64,000 nucleotides of DNA, taken from NCBI GenBank assembly GCA_965202895.1, contig OZ241901.1, positions 682,001 through 746,000 of the forward strand. The letters are read 5' to 3'. This DNA is from JAJDXW01 sp965202895 (GTDB lineage: Bacteria; Pseudomonadota; Gammaproteobacteria; HK1). The position numbers and the translations under genes are program-made. Positions 43,119-51,302 of the stretch are shown piece after piece. Every line of letters begins with the position of its first letter. Position 1 is the first letter of the stretch. The notes below the pieces were generated by a model that was given only the letters and a program-made list of their open reading frames with translations, was not told where the DNA came from and made no database searches.

Positions 43119-45392
43119 GTGGACGGGCGGGAGAGCGCCGCGCGCGCGGGCCGCCCGCCGCCCGCTCCGATCCGGCGCCCCGTATCGATCCCGGCCTCGC
43201 TCATCGCACTGCTCGCGGCCCTCTCCCTCGCCGCCGGCTGCGCGCCGCCGCTCCCGGACGTCGAGGGTCACCAGCCCGCGCCCATCCCGCCCCTGGTCCA
43301 GACGCCGCCCCCGGTGCCGAAGCCGGAGCCGGGGGAGCCGGTCGAGACCTGGTCCGTCTCGGTGGAGGACGTCCCGGTCCGCGAGCTCCTCTTCGCCCTC
43401 GCCCGCGATGCGGGTGTCGACATGGACGTCGATCCCGGGATCGAGGGCCGGGTGACCATGAACGCGGTCGAGGAGCCGTTCCCCGGGCTGATCGAGCGCA
43501 TCTCCCGGCACGCGAACCTCCGCGTCGAGATCGAGGAAGGCGCCCTCGTCGCCCGCCGCGACGAGCCCGTGTTGCGCACCTACCCGATCGACTACGTCCC
43601 CCTCGCCCGCGAGACGGTGATCGTGAACGAGGTGGGAACCAGGGTCGGGAGCGGGATCGAGGCGCCGGCCGGCGAGGAGAACGGCTCGGCCGCGAACGTG
43701 ACCGCAAAGGCCGAGCACCGGTTCTGGGACGCGCTGGTCGAGTCGGTGCGGAGGGTGCTCGGCGAGACCCCGGACGGTCCCGCGAGCGTGTTCGCGCACC
43801 GCGAGACCAGCCTCATCGCGGTACGGGCGAGCGCCGCCGGCCACCGCGAGGTGGCGCTGCTCCTCGACCGCATCCTCGCCAGCGCGCGCCGCCAGGTCCT
43901 CATCGAGGCGACGATCGTCGAGATCGATCTCGACGACCGCTTCCGGGGCGGGGTCGATTTCTCGCGGGTCTTCGGCGAGGTCGGGATCGAGTCGAACCTG
44001 CTCGCCGGGAACCTCTCCACCCCGCCCTTCGCCGGGCTCTCCATCCCCGACCTCTCGCTGACGATCCGGCTCCTCAGCGAGTTCGGAGACGTGCGGGTGC
44101 TCTCCACCCCGCTCGTCATGGCCCTCAACAACCAGACCGCGATCGTCAAGATCGCGAACAACCGGGTGTTCTTCACCTCCGAGGTACGGACCGAGACGAG
44201 CGAGACCGCGGTCGAGCGCAGCGTCCGGACCAGGCTGCACACCATTCCGGTCGGACTCATCCTCCTCCTGACCCCGTCCGTCGCGGCGGACGACGAGGTC
44301 ATCCTGAAGATCCGTCCCACCGTCACCCGGGAGAGCGGATTCGTGGTCGACCCGAACCCGGAGCTCGCGGCGGCCAACGTGGTGAGCCGGATCCCGGAGA
44401 TCGCGGTCCGGGAGATCGAATCCGTGCTGCGCCTGCGAAGCGGAGAGGTCGCGGTACTCGGGGGGCTCATGCGGGAGGAGGAGCGCGAGGACACGGTCGG
44501 GGTCCCCTTCCTCTCCCGGCTGCCGGGGGTCGGAGCCGCGTTCCGGTACCGGGACCGGGTCCGGGACAAGACGGAGCTCATCGTGTTCCTGCGCCCGACC
44601 GTGATCCGGGAGCCGGCCCTCGCGGGGGGCCTCGCGAAGTACCGCCGCTGGTGGCCGGCCGCGGGCGGGAGCACCGCGGCCCGCGCCGGCATTCGCCGAC
44701 GCGGCGGAACTTCGGAGAGCACGGAGGCCCCTCCACCGGCATCGCGGCCCCCGGTGTTCTCGGGTGCGGACGACCCGGGCCGGCTCCGGATCGACCGCTC
44801 ACGGGCCGGGAACCCCGTGGACGGACTGCTCGGCCGGGCCTGGACGGCGCTCGCGCGCGGCGACCACCGCACGGCGAGGGCCGCCTACCTCGGGGCCCTG
44901 GACGCGCGCCCCGAGGACGCGCTTCCCGGCCTCGCCGCGGCGGCGCTCCGCGAGGGAAGGAACGGGGAGGCCCGGGCGTGGTACCAGCGCTTGGCCGCCC
45001 TCGACCCGGAGAACGAGATCGGACGGACGCTGTCGTTCGTGCTCGACCGAGGCCAGGACCCGGCCGCTCGCGAACGGGAGCTCGCAAGGCGGGTCTCGCT
45101 CGCGCCGGAGACGGCCTGGCTCCAGGTGGCGCTCGGGAACGCCCTCGCCGGACAGGGCAAGTGGGAGTCGGCGGCGGACGCGTACCGGGCGGCCCGCCGG
45201 GCCGCGCCCTCGAACCCCGATCCGGCATACAACCTCGCGGTCAGCGCGGATCGGCGCGCCCGGCCCCGCCTGGCCCTGGGCCACTACCGCGACGCGCTCG
45301 AGCTCGCCGCCCTCTCGCCCCCCGCCTTCGACGTGCGTGCGGTCCGGGAGCGGGTCGCGGCGCTCGAAGGGCGGGCCGAGGTACTCCCGTGA
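43119..45392 (+). CDS. mshL: MshL-like secretin fused to a TPR domain
   Basis: 757 aa from GTG 43119. This start is chosen because it places the lipobox LAAGC (Cys41) near the N-terminus after a hydrophobic stretch; ATG 42897 is the longer alternative. Seen: STN-like VSVEDVPVRELLFALARDAG, secretin core RRQVLIEATIVEIDLDDRF, NNQTAIVKIANNRVFF, GEVAVLGGLMREEERED and FLSRLPGVGAAFRY. After about residue 515 comes a TPR region (LLGRAWTALARGDHRTARAA through LGHYRDALELA). MSHA systems normally encode the secretin MshL and the TPR protein MshN separately, so this looks like a fusion. It forms the outer-membrane pore for the pilus. Confidence 0.85.
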   Translation: MDGRESAARAGRPPPAPIRRPVSIPASLIALLAALSLAAGCAPPLPDVEGHQPAPIPPLVQTPPPVPKPEPGEPVETWSVSVEDVPVRELLFALARDAGVDMDVDPGIEGRVTMNAVEEPFPGLIERISRHANLRVEIEEGALVARRDEPVLRTYPIDYVPLARETVIVNEVGTRVGSGIEAPAGEENGSAANVTAKAEHRFWDALVESVRRVLGETPDGPASVFAHRETSLIAVRASAAGHREVALLLDRILASARRQVLIEATIVEIDLDDRFRGGVDFSRVFGEVGIESNLLAGNLSTPPFAGLSIPDLSLTIRLLSEFGDVRVLSTPLVMALNNQTAIVKIANNRVFFTSEVRTETSETAVERSVRTRLHTIPVGLILLLTPSVAADDEVILKIRPTVTRESGFVVDPNPELAAANVVSRIPEIAVREIESVLRLRSGEVAVLGGLMREEEREDTVGVPFLSRLPGVGAAFRYRDRVRDKTELIVFLRPTVIREPALAGGLAKYRRWWPAAGGSTAARAGIRRRGGTSESTEAPPPASRPPVFSGADDPGRLRIDRSRAGNPVDGLLGRAWTALARGDHRTARAAYLGALDARPEDALPGLAAAALREGRNGEARAWYQRLAALDPENEIGRTLSFVLDRGQDPAARERELARRVSLAPETAWLQVALGNALAGQGKWESAADAYRAARRAAPSNPDPAYNLAVSADRRARPRLALGHYRDALELAALSPPAFDVRAVRERVAALEGRAEVLP

Positions 45393-47374
45393 CCACACGA
45401 GCGGCCACCACCGGAGGCGCCTCCGCCCCCGTCGGGGTCTCCGGTCTCGACCGCCTCGGGACCCTCCTCGTCGAGACCGGCGCGATCAGCGAGGACCAGG
45501 CCCGGATCGCCCTCACCGAGGAGTCGAACACCGGCGTCCGGTTCGCGGACGTCCTCACGAAGCTCGGGTTCGTCACCGAGGCGATCATCCGCGACGCGGT
45601 CGGCGGAGCCCTCGGGGTGGAGAGCGTGGACCTCGGCCGGACGGTGGCCGAGCCCGATGCGATGACGGCGGTTCCGGAGCCGGTCGCGCGGCGGTTTCTC
45701 GCCGTGGGCCTGACCCTCGCGCGCGACGAGGGCGGCGCTCCGCGGCGGCTCACCGTCGCGATGGCCGATCCCTTCGACGTGATCGCGCTCGACCACCTGC
45801 GCTCGCTCTTCGACGGCGGGGCGGAGATCGTCCCGCTCCTCGCCGGCCGCTCGGACGTCGAACGGTTCCTGGAGCGCGCCTATCGCCACGATCTGTCCGT
45901 CGCGGGGATCCTGCGCGAGATCGAGACCGGTGAAGCCGGCCCGGGCGGCCTCCCGGCGAACGCCGACGAATACAGCCAGCCGATCGTCCGGCTCGTCGAC
46001 GTGCTGCTGTCCGACGCCGTGAAACGGGGGGCCTCCGACGTCCACTTCGAGCCGGAGGCCGGGTTCCTGCGGGTCCGCTACCGGATCGACGGCGTGCTGC
46101 GCCAGGTCCGGAGCCTCCACCGCGGGTACTGGTCCGCCATCGCGGTGCGCCTCAAGGTCATGTGCGGCATGAACATCGCCGAGACGCGGGCCCCCCAGGA
46201 CGGCCGCATGACCCTCTCCGTCTCCGGCCGCGACATCGACTACCGGGTGTCCTCCCTTCCCACCGCGCACGGGGAGAACATCGTGCTCCGCGTCCTCGAC
46301 CGGAGCCGCGGGATCGTGGCCCTGGACGCGCTGGGCATGTCGCCCCACGCGCTCGCGGAGCTCCGGCGGATGATGGAACGCCCGGAGGGCGTGATCCTGG
46401 TGACCGGGCCGACGGGCAGCGGCAAGACCACCACCCTCTACTCGATCCTGGCCCACCTCGACCGCGAGGCGATCAACATCATGACGCTCGAGGACCCGGT
46501 CGAGTACCCGATGAGCCGGATCCGGCAGACGTCCGTGAACGAGGCGGTCAAGCTCGACTTCGCCAACGGCGTGCGGAGCCTCATGCGCCAGGACCCGGAC
46601 ATCATCCTGGTCGGCGAGATCCGGGACGCGGACACCGCCGCAATGGCCTTCCGGGCCGCGATGACCGGCCACCAGGTCTACTCCACCCTCCACACCAACT
46701 CCGCCGTCGGCGCGATCCCGCGGCTCCTCGACATCGGGGTGTCCCCCGGCGTGCTGGCCGGGAACATCATCGGGATCGTCGCCCAGCGGCTCGTGCGCCG
46801 GCTCTGCCCGGAGTGCCGGAAACCGGCGGCGGCAATGGCGGCGGCGACGACGCCGGCACCGGCGGCCGGGGACGACCGGGCCGGACCGCGAAACGGGCGC
46901 CTTGCGGGCGAAACGGAAGCAGGCGCCGGCGCCGGGCCTGCTGCCGGCGCCGGTGCGGACGCCGAGAGGGACCGCCGACCACCGTTCCCGCCCTTTCGGC
47001 CGGCCGGTTGCCCCCGCTGCGACCACCAGGGCTACCGGGGCCGGATCGCGCTCACCGAGGTCCTCCGCTTCGACGCGGAGCTCGACGCCCTGGTAGCCCG
47101 GCGCGCACCGGCCCACGAGCTGCTCGAAGCCGCGGAGCGGCGGGGGTTCGTGACCCTGGCGCGCGACGCGATGCGGCGGGTCGCCGACGGCTCGTCCACG
47201 CTCGAGGAGGTCTCGCGGGTCGTCGACCTGACCCGGGACGCCTCCCGGCCGGTCGGGCCGACCCCCGGACCGACCCCCGGGGGACCGCGGGGTCCGCTCG
47301 AATCCACGGCGGCACCGACGACCGCATCCACGGCCGCATCCGTACCGGCCCCGGCGCAAGGGGGCGCCCGGTGA
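45389..47374 (+). CDS. mshE: MshE/PilB-type pilus assembly ATPase
   Basis: 661 aa, GTG 45389 in a GTGA overlap. Seen: N-terminal MshEN-type domains (LGTLLVETGAISEDQARIAL, LTKLGFVTEAIIRDAVG), Walker A GPTGSGKTTTLYS, Asp box TLEDPVEYPM, Walker B DIILVGEIRD, His box GHQVYSTLHTNSA, and a zinc ribbon CPEC...CPRC. About 65 Ala/Gly/Thr-rich residues are inserted between the two Cys pairs, where a few residues are normal; another low-complexity stretch forms the C-terminus. It powers pilus extension at the inner membrane; N-terminal MshE domains often bind c-di-GMP. Confidence 0.9.
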   Translation: MTTRAATTGGASAPVGVSGLDRLGTLLVETGAISEDQARIALTEESNTGVRFADVLTKLGFVTEAIIRDAVGGALGVESVDLGRTVAEPDAMTAVPEPVARRFLAVGLTLARDEGGAPRRLTVAMADPFDVIALDHLRSLFDGGAEIVPLLAGRSDVERFLERAYRHDLSVAGILREIETGEAGPGGLPANADEYSQPIVRLVDVLLSDAVKRGASDVHFEPEAGFLRVRYRIDGVLRQVRSLHRGYWSAIAVRLKVMCGMNIAETRAPQDGRMTLSVSGRDIDYRVSSLPTAHGENIVLRVLDRSRGIVALDALGMSPHALAELRRMMERPEGVILVTGPTGSGKTTTLYSILAHLDREAINIMTLEDPVEYPMSRIRQTSVNEAVKLDFANGVRSLMRQDPDIILVGEIRDADTAAMAFRAAMTGHQVYSTLHTNSAVGAIPRLLDIGVSPGVLAGNIIGIVAQRLVRRLCPECRKPAAAMAAATTPAPAAGDDRAGPRNGRLAGETEAGAGAGPAAGAGADAERDRRPPFPPFRPAGCPRCDHQGYRGRIALTEVLRFDAELDALVARRAPAHELLEAAERRGFVTLARDAMRRVADGSSTLEEVSRVVDLTRDASRPVGPTPGPTPGGPRGPLESTAAPTTASTAASVPAPAQGGAR

Positions 47375-48579
47375 CCCTCGTCCCGATGCGCTACCGGGCG
47401 ATGGACGAGCGCGGCCGGATCCGGCGCGGCCGGATGGAGGCGGCGAACGAGCTCGACCTCGAAGCCCGCCTTCGCCGGCTCGACCTCGACCTCGTCTCGT
47501 GCACCCCGGCTCCCGCGGCGCGAACGTGGTCGCTGCATCCGCCGGTACGCCGCGGCCAGCTCATCAACTTCTGCTTCCACCTCGAACAGCTCCTCGCCGC
47601 GAGCGTGCCCATCCCCGAGGCCCTCGCCGACCTTCGCGATTCGGTGAAGGGCTTCCACCTGCGCACGGTGATCACCGGCATGGTGGAGTCGATCCACGCC
47701 GGCGCGAGCCTCTCGGAGGCGATGGCCCGCCATCCCGAAGCGTTCGACCCGATGATGGTCAACCTGATCCGCGCCGGCGAGTCGAGCGGGCAGCTTCCCG
47801 CGGTGCTCCGGAGGCTCACCGAGAGCCTGCGCTGGCACGACGAGCAGGCGATCCAGTTTCGCAAGGTGCTCATGGCCCCGGCCCTCGTCGCGCTGGTCAT
47901 CGGCGCCGTCATCGTGTTCCTCATGCTCTATCTCGTTCCACGGCTCGCCGCGTTCATCGAGACGATGGGGGACGAGCTGCCGGCCCATGCCCGCGTCCTC
48001 ATCGCGGTGTCGCGGCTCTTTCAGGAATGGTGGTACCTCGCGCCGGCGGCCGGGGCGCCGTGGGTCGTGCTCGCCGCCGGAGCACGCCGCAGCCCGCGCC
48101 TGCGCCGCACCCTGGACGCGCTCCGGCTCCGGGTCTGGATCGTCGGCCCCCTTCGCAAGAAGCTCCTCCTCGCCCGCTTCGTCAACTACTTCGCCCTCAT
48201 GTACGCGTCCGGGATCTCCGTGCTCGACAGCATCCGGATCGGGGAGGGGCTGCTCGGCAACCTGGCCGTGGAGGAGGCGGCCCGCACCGCCGCGAAGCGG
48301 ATCGCGGAAGGCGCGAGCATCAGCGAGGGATTCGAGCGGGCGGGGCTCTTCCCGCCGCTCGTGCTCCGGATGCTGCGGGTCGGAGAGAGCACCGGCGCCC
48401 TCGACTCCGCCCTCGCCAACATCAGCTACTTCTACGAACGCGACGTCCGGGACGCGGCGGAACGCACCCAGAGGCTCGTCGGCCCGGCGTCCACCCTGGT
48501 GCTGGGGGGGCTGCTCCTCTGGGTCGTGTTGTCGGTGATGGGGCCGATCTATGAGATGGTGGCCGGCATCGCCCTTTAG
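47371..48579 (+). CDS. mshG: MshG/PilC-type inner-membrane pilus protein
   Basis: 402 aa, GTG 47371 in a GTGA overlap with the ATPase gene. Seen: two GspF-type cytoplasmic domains (FCFHLEQLLAASVPIPEAL and NYFALMYASGISVLDSI), each followed by GxSxSE/F-type helices, and three membrane segments (near residues 167-190, 215-235 and 372-395). It matches the length and layout of GspF/PilC platform proteins, which connect the ATPase to the pseudopilus. Confidence 0.9.
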   Translation: MTLVPMRYRAMDERGRIRRGRMEAANELDLEARLRRLDLDLVSCTPAPAARTWSLHPPVRRGQLINFCFHLEQLLAASVPIPEALADLRDSVKGFHLRTVITGMVESIHAGASLSEAMARHPEAFDPMMVNLIRAGESSGQLPAVLRRLTESLRWHDEQAIQFRKVLMAPALVALVIGAVIVFLMLYLVPRLAAFIETMGDELPAHARVLIAVSRLFQEWWYLAPAAGAPWVVLAAGARRSPRLRRTLDALRLRVWIVGPLRKKLLLARFVNYFALMYASGISVLDSIRIGEGLLGNLAVEEAARTAAKRIAEGASISEGFERAGLFPPLVLRMLRVGESTGALDSALANISYFYERDVRDAAERTQRLVGPASTLVLGGLLLWVVLSVMGPIYEMVAGIAL

Positions 48580-48595
48580 GAGGCCTGGGCGCCGG

Positions 48596-50116
48596 GTGCT
48601 GATCGTCCGCGCGGGCGGGGTGCGCCTGTACCGGGGCTCGCGCCGCACGCTCGGCCCGGCGGCGGACTTCACGGCGGACGAAGCGGGCTGCGCCGGGCTC
48701 CGGCAGGCCCTCGAACGCGGCCGGCCGGCGCCCATCCACGTCTTCGTCGACCTGGTCGAGGAGGACTTCCGGCGCGAAACGATCCCTCACGTCATCGGCC
48801 GCGGACGGCGGGCGGTCCTCGCGGCCCGGAGCGCTCGACTCTTTCCCGGCGCCCCCCACGTCTCGGCCCGGCGGGAGGGACGGGCGCCGGAGGGGCGGCG
48901 GGACGACCGGGTCCTGTTCTCCGCCATCGTCCGCCCGGAGCGGCTCCGGCCCTGGCTGGAGGTGCTTCACGGGTGCGAGGTGGCCGGGATCCATTCGCTC
49001 CCCATCGTCAGCGCCCGGCTGCTGCCGCTCCTCGGCGCGGAGGCGGGGCGGGTCCTCCTCGTCACCGCGAGCGGCGGAGAAGACCTGCGCCAGACGGTCT
49101 TCGAAGACGGCCGCCTGACGTTGAGCCGGCTCGCGCCCCTGCCGGCCGGAGAACCGGAGGAGAGGGCGCGGCGCATCGTGGCCGAAGTCGAGCGGCTCCG
49201 GCAGCACCTCGACCGTTCCGGCCGTGCGGCCGGGGAGCTGCGGATCCGTCTCGTCGCGGACCCCGCGCTCCTCGCCGCGGTCCGGGAGGCGGAGAGCCCC
49301 CGCGAGCTTACCGAGGGTCTCGTCGACACGGCGTCCCTCGAGCGCCGGCTGGGGTGGCGGCCGGGGCGCTGGCCGGGAGCCCGCGCCGGGGCGGGAACCG
49401 ATGAACACGGCGACCCGGACGGCGGGTGCGACCGGGTGTTCGCCCGCCTCGCGCTCCGCCGGCGGCTCCCCGACCACTATGCCCCGGCGGAGACCCTCGC
49501 GCCGCGTCGAACGAAGCAGGCCGGCCGCGCCCTCGAGGCGGCGGGGCTCGCGCTGCTCCTCGCCGGAGCCGCGTGGAGCGGGGAGACGTGGCGCCGCTCC
49601 GAGGACCTCGCCGTGGCCTCGGTGGCGGTCGCCCGGCAAGCGGAGGGCTACGAGGCCCGCTACCGGGCGGAACGGCGCCCGGAGCCGAAGGCCGCGCCGG
49701 CCGACCTGCGGCTCGCGGTCGAGACCGCGCAGCGCCTCGACACGGGCCGGGTCGGGGCGCTTCCCATCCTCCGGACGGTGAGCGAGGCGCTCTCGGGGTA
49801 CCCCGATCTCATGCTGGAAAGCCTGGAATGGTTCGAAGTCTCGGAGCGCGACGGGTGGCCGGAAGCTCCGGACGAGGGCGCGTCGCGGGAGCATTTCCGG
49901 GTCGTCCATCTGCGGGGGCGGGTCGAGCCGTTCGACGGCCACTACCGGGCCGCCCACGACGAGGTCTTCCGGTTCGCCGACGGGCTCGGGGCGGATCCCC
50001 GGCTCCGCGAGGTGGAGGTGACGGACCTCCCTCGGGACCCCGGCGGCGGCGGGCATCGAACCCGGCCGGAAGCCGGCTTCGCGCTGAGGATGGTGCTGGA
50101 TGTTCGGGACGATTGA
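48596..50116 (+). CDS. PilM/PilN-like pilus assembly protein (MshI region)
   Basis: 506 aa from GTG 48596, downstream of AGGAGG (48578-48583); ATG 48551 is an alternative that overlaps the upstream gene. Seen: an N-terminal half with weak PilM-like features, a membrane helix ALEAAGLALLLAGAAWSG (about residue 320) and a C-terminal periplasmic helical/ferredoxin-like part ending FALRMVLDVRD. By order and layout this stands where mshI/pilMN genes lie. Sequence similarity to named families is weak, so the name is inferred. It overlaps the next gene by 17 bp. Confidence 0.6.
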   Translation: MLIVRAGGVRLYRGSRRTLGPAADFTADEAGCAGLRQALERGRPAPIHVFVDLVEEDFRRETIPHVIGRGRRAVLAARSARLFPGAPHVSARREGRAPEGRRDDRVLFSAIVRPERLRPWLEVLHGCEVAGIHSLPIVSARLLPLLGAEAGRVLLVTASGGEDLRQTVFEDGRLTLSRLAPLPAGEPEERARRIVAEVERLRQHLDRSGRAAGELRIRLVADPALLAAVREAESPRELTEGLVDTASLERRLGWRPGRWPGARAGAGTDEHGDPDGGCDRVFARLALRRRLPDHYAPAETLAPRRTKQAGRALEAAGLALLLAGAAWSGETWRRSEDLAVASVAVARQAEGYEARYRAERRPEPKAAPADLRLAVETAQRLDTGRVGALPILRTVSEALSGYPDLMLESLEWFEVSERDGWPEAPDEGASREHFRVVHLRGRVEPFDGHYRAAHDEVFRFADGLGADPRLREVEVTDLPRDPGGGGHRTRPEAGFALRMVLDVRDD

Positions 50117-51302
50117 CGTCCGTTGGCGCCGGCTGCGGCTCCCGCTGGCGGTATGCACCGCGGCCGCCCTTGCCGGCGGGGCGGCCGCGGCGGCCGCTTG
50201 GTGGCACGAGAACCGCGCCGCGGAGCGGATGAACGCCGCCGAGGCCCGGCTCGCCGAGGCGCGCGGACGCCACCTCGCGCTTGCCGAAGAGCAACGGACG
50301 CGGCGCCGGTTCGGCCCCCTGTATCGCCGTCTGGCCGCGAACGGCCGAATCGGCGAGGAGCGGATCGAGCGCCGGGCCGAAGCGGTACGGAGGGCCGGGG
50401 CGGCGGTCCTCTCCGCCCGCCATCGGACCGGCGCATCGCATGTCGTCCGACGTACCGGTCCGGTCGAGGTGCGGGCGGCCGACACGTCGATCGATCTCGA
50501 GATGCGGCACGAGGCCGACCTTCCGGTGTTCCTGGCCGCGCTCGACCGGGAGGCGCCCGGCCTCTTCACCGTCCCGGGCTGCCGCCTGCTGCGGACGGAC
50601 GAGACGGGTACGCCGTTCGCCTCCGTCGGTGCGTCGTGCCGTATCCGATGGCAGTCCGTCGTCCTCACCGGGGTGGAGCCCGGCTGGACGCCCCCGGCCG
50701 GAGCCGACCGCGGGGACGAAGCCGAGCACGAAGCCGGGGACGATGGCGGGGTCGGCGGCGGAGACCAAGCCGGGAACGGTGCCGGGGCCGGACCGCGGGG
50801 ATGGCCGCGCGACCTCTCCGATCCTCCCCGCGAGGCCTTCGGACGGCTCTTCACGACCGTGGCGCAGCGCGCGGAGATCGAATCGGCCACGGCGGCCCGG
50901 ATCGCGGCAAAGCAGGCGGCCGAGGTCCCGAAGGAGACCCCGCTCCGATCCGGGCCGCCTCCGCGGGCGACCCGCTGGGTGCGCGTCGGCGGGGTGGTGG
51001 TCCGCACCGGCCGCTCGGTCTACGCCTGGATCGATGGCCGGAGGGTTGCGGTCGACGGCCCGCATCCGGTCGAGGGCTGGCGCCCGGAAGAGGCGACCCC
51101 GGCCGAGGTCGAGACGCCGGGGGTTCGTCTCGGCGCCGGGAGGCGTTCGATCGTGGTTCGGCCCGGGCAACGGTTCGACCCCCGGACCGGTGCGGTGATC
51201 GACCCCGTCCATAGGCCGGCGGGCCGGTTCGAACGAGACCGATTCCTACGCGAGTCGTCCCGCGCGCCTCTCACCGATCCCCCGGTGCTTGAGCAGAATT
51301 GA
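50100..51302 (+). CDS. PilO-like pilus assembly protein (MshJ/K region)
   Basis: 400 aa, ATG 50100. Seen: one N-terminal membrane helix (VCTAAALAGGAAAAAAWWHE), a coiled-coil-like segment (AERMNAAEARLAEARGRHLA), then a small alpha/beta domain (TSIDLEMRHEADLPVFLAAL). A Gly/Asp-rich linker and a C-terminal segment with RWVRVGGVVVRTGRSVYAW follow; the latter resembles the MshK/PilP-like beta part. Bitopic layout and gene order indicate the inner-membrane alignment complex. Family names are inferred. Confidence 0.55.
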   Translation: MFGTIDVRWRRLRLPLAVCTAAALAGGAAAAAAWWHENRAAERMNAAEARLAEARGRHLALAEEQRTRRRFGPLYRRLAANGRIGEERIERRAEAVRRAGAAVLSARHRTGASHVVRRTGPVEVRAADTSIDLEMRHEADLPVFLAALDREAPGLFTVPGCRLLRTDETGTPFASVGASCRIRWQSVVLTGVEPGWTPPAGADRGDEAEHEAGDDGGVGGGDQAGNGAGAGPRGWPRDLSDPPREAFGRLFTTVAQRAEIESATAARIAAKQAAEVPKETPLRSGPPPRATRWVRVGGVVVRTGRSVYAWIDGRRVAVDGPHPVEGWRPEEATPAEVETPGVRLGAGRRSIVVRPGQRFDPRTGAVIDPVHRPAGRFERDRFLRESSRAPLTDPPVLEQN

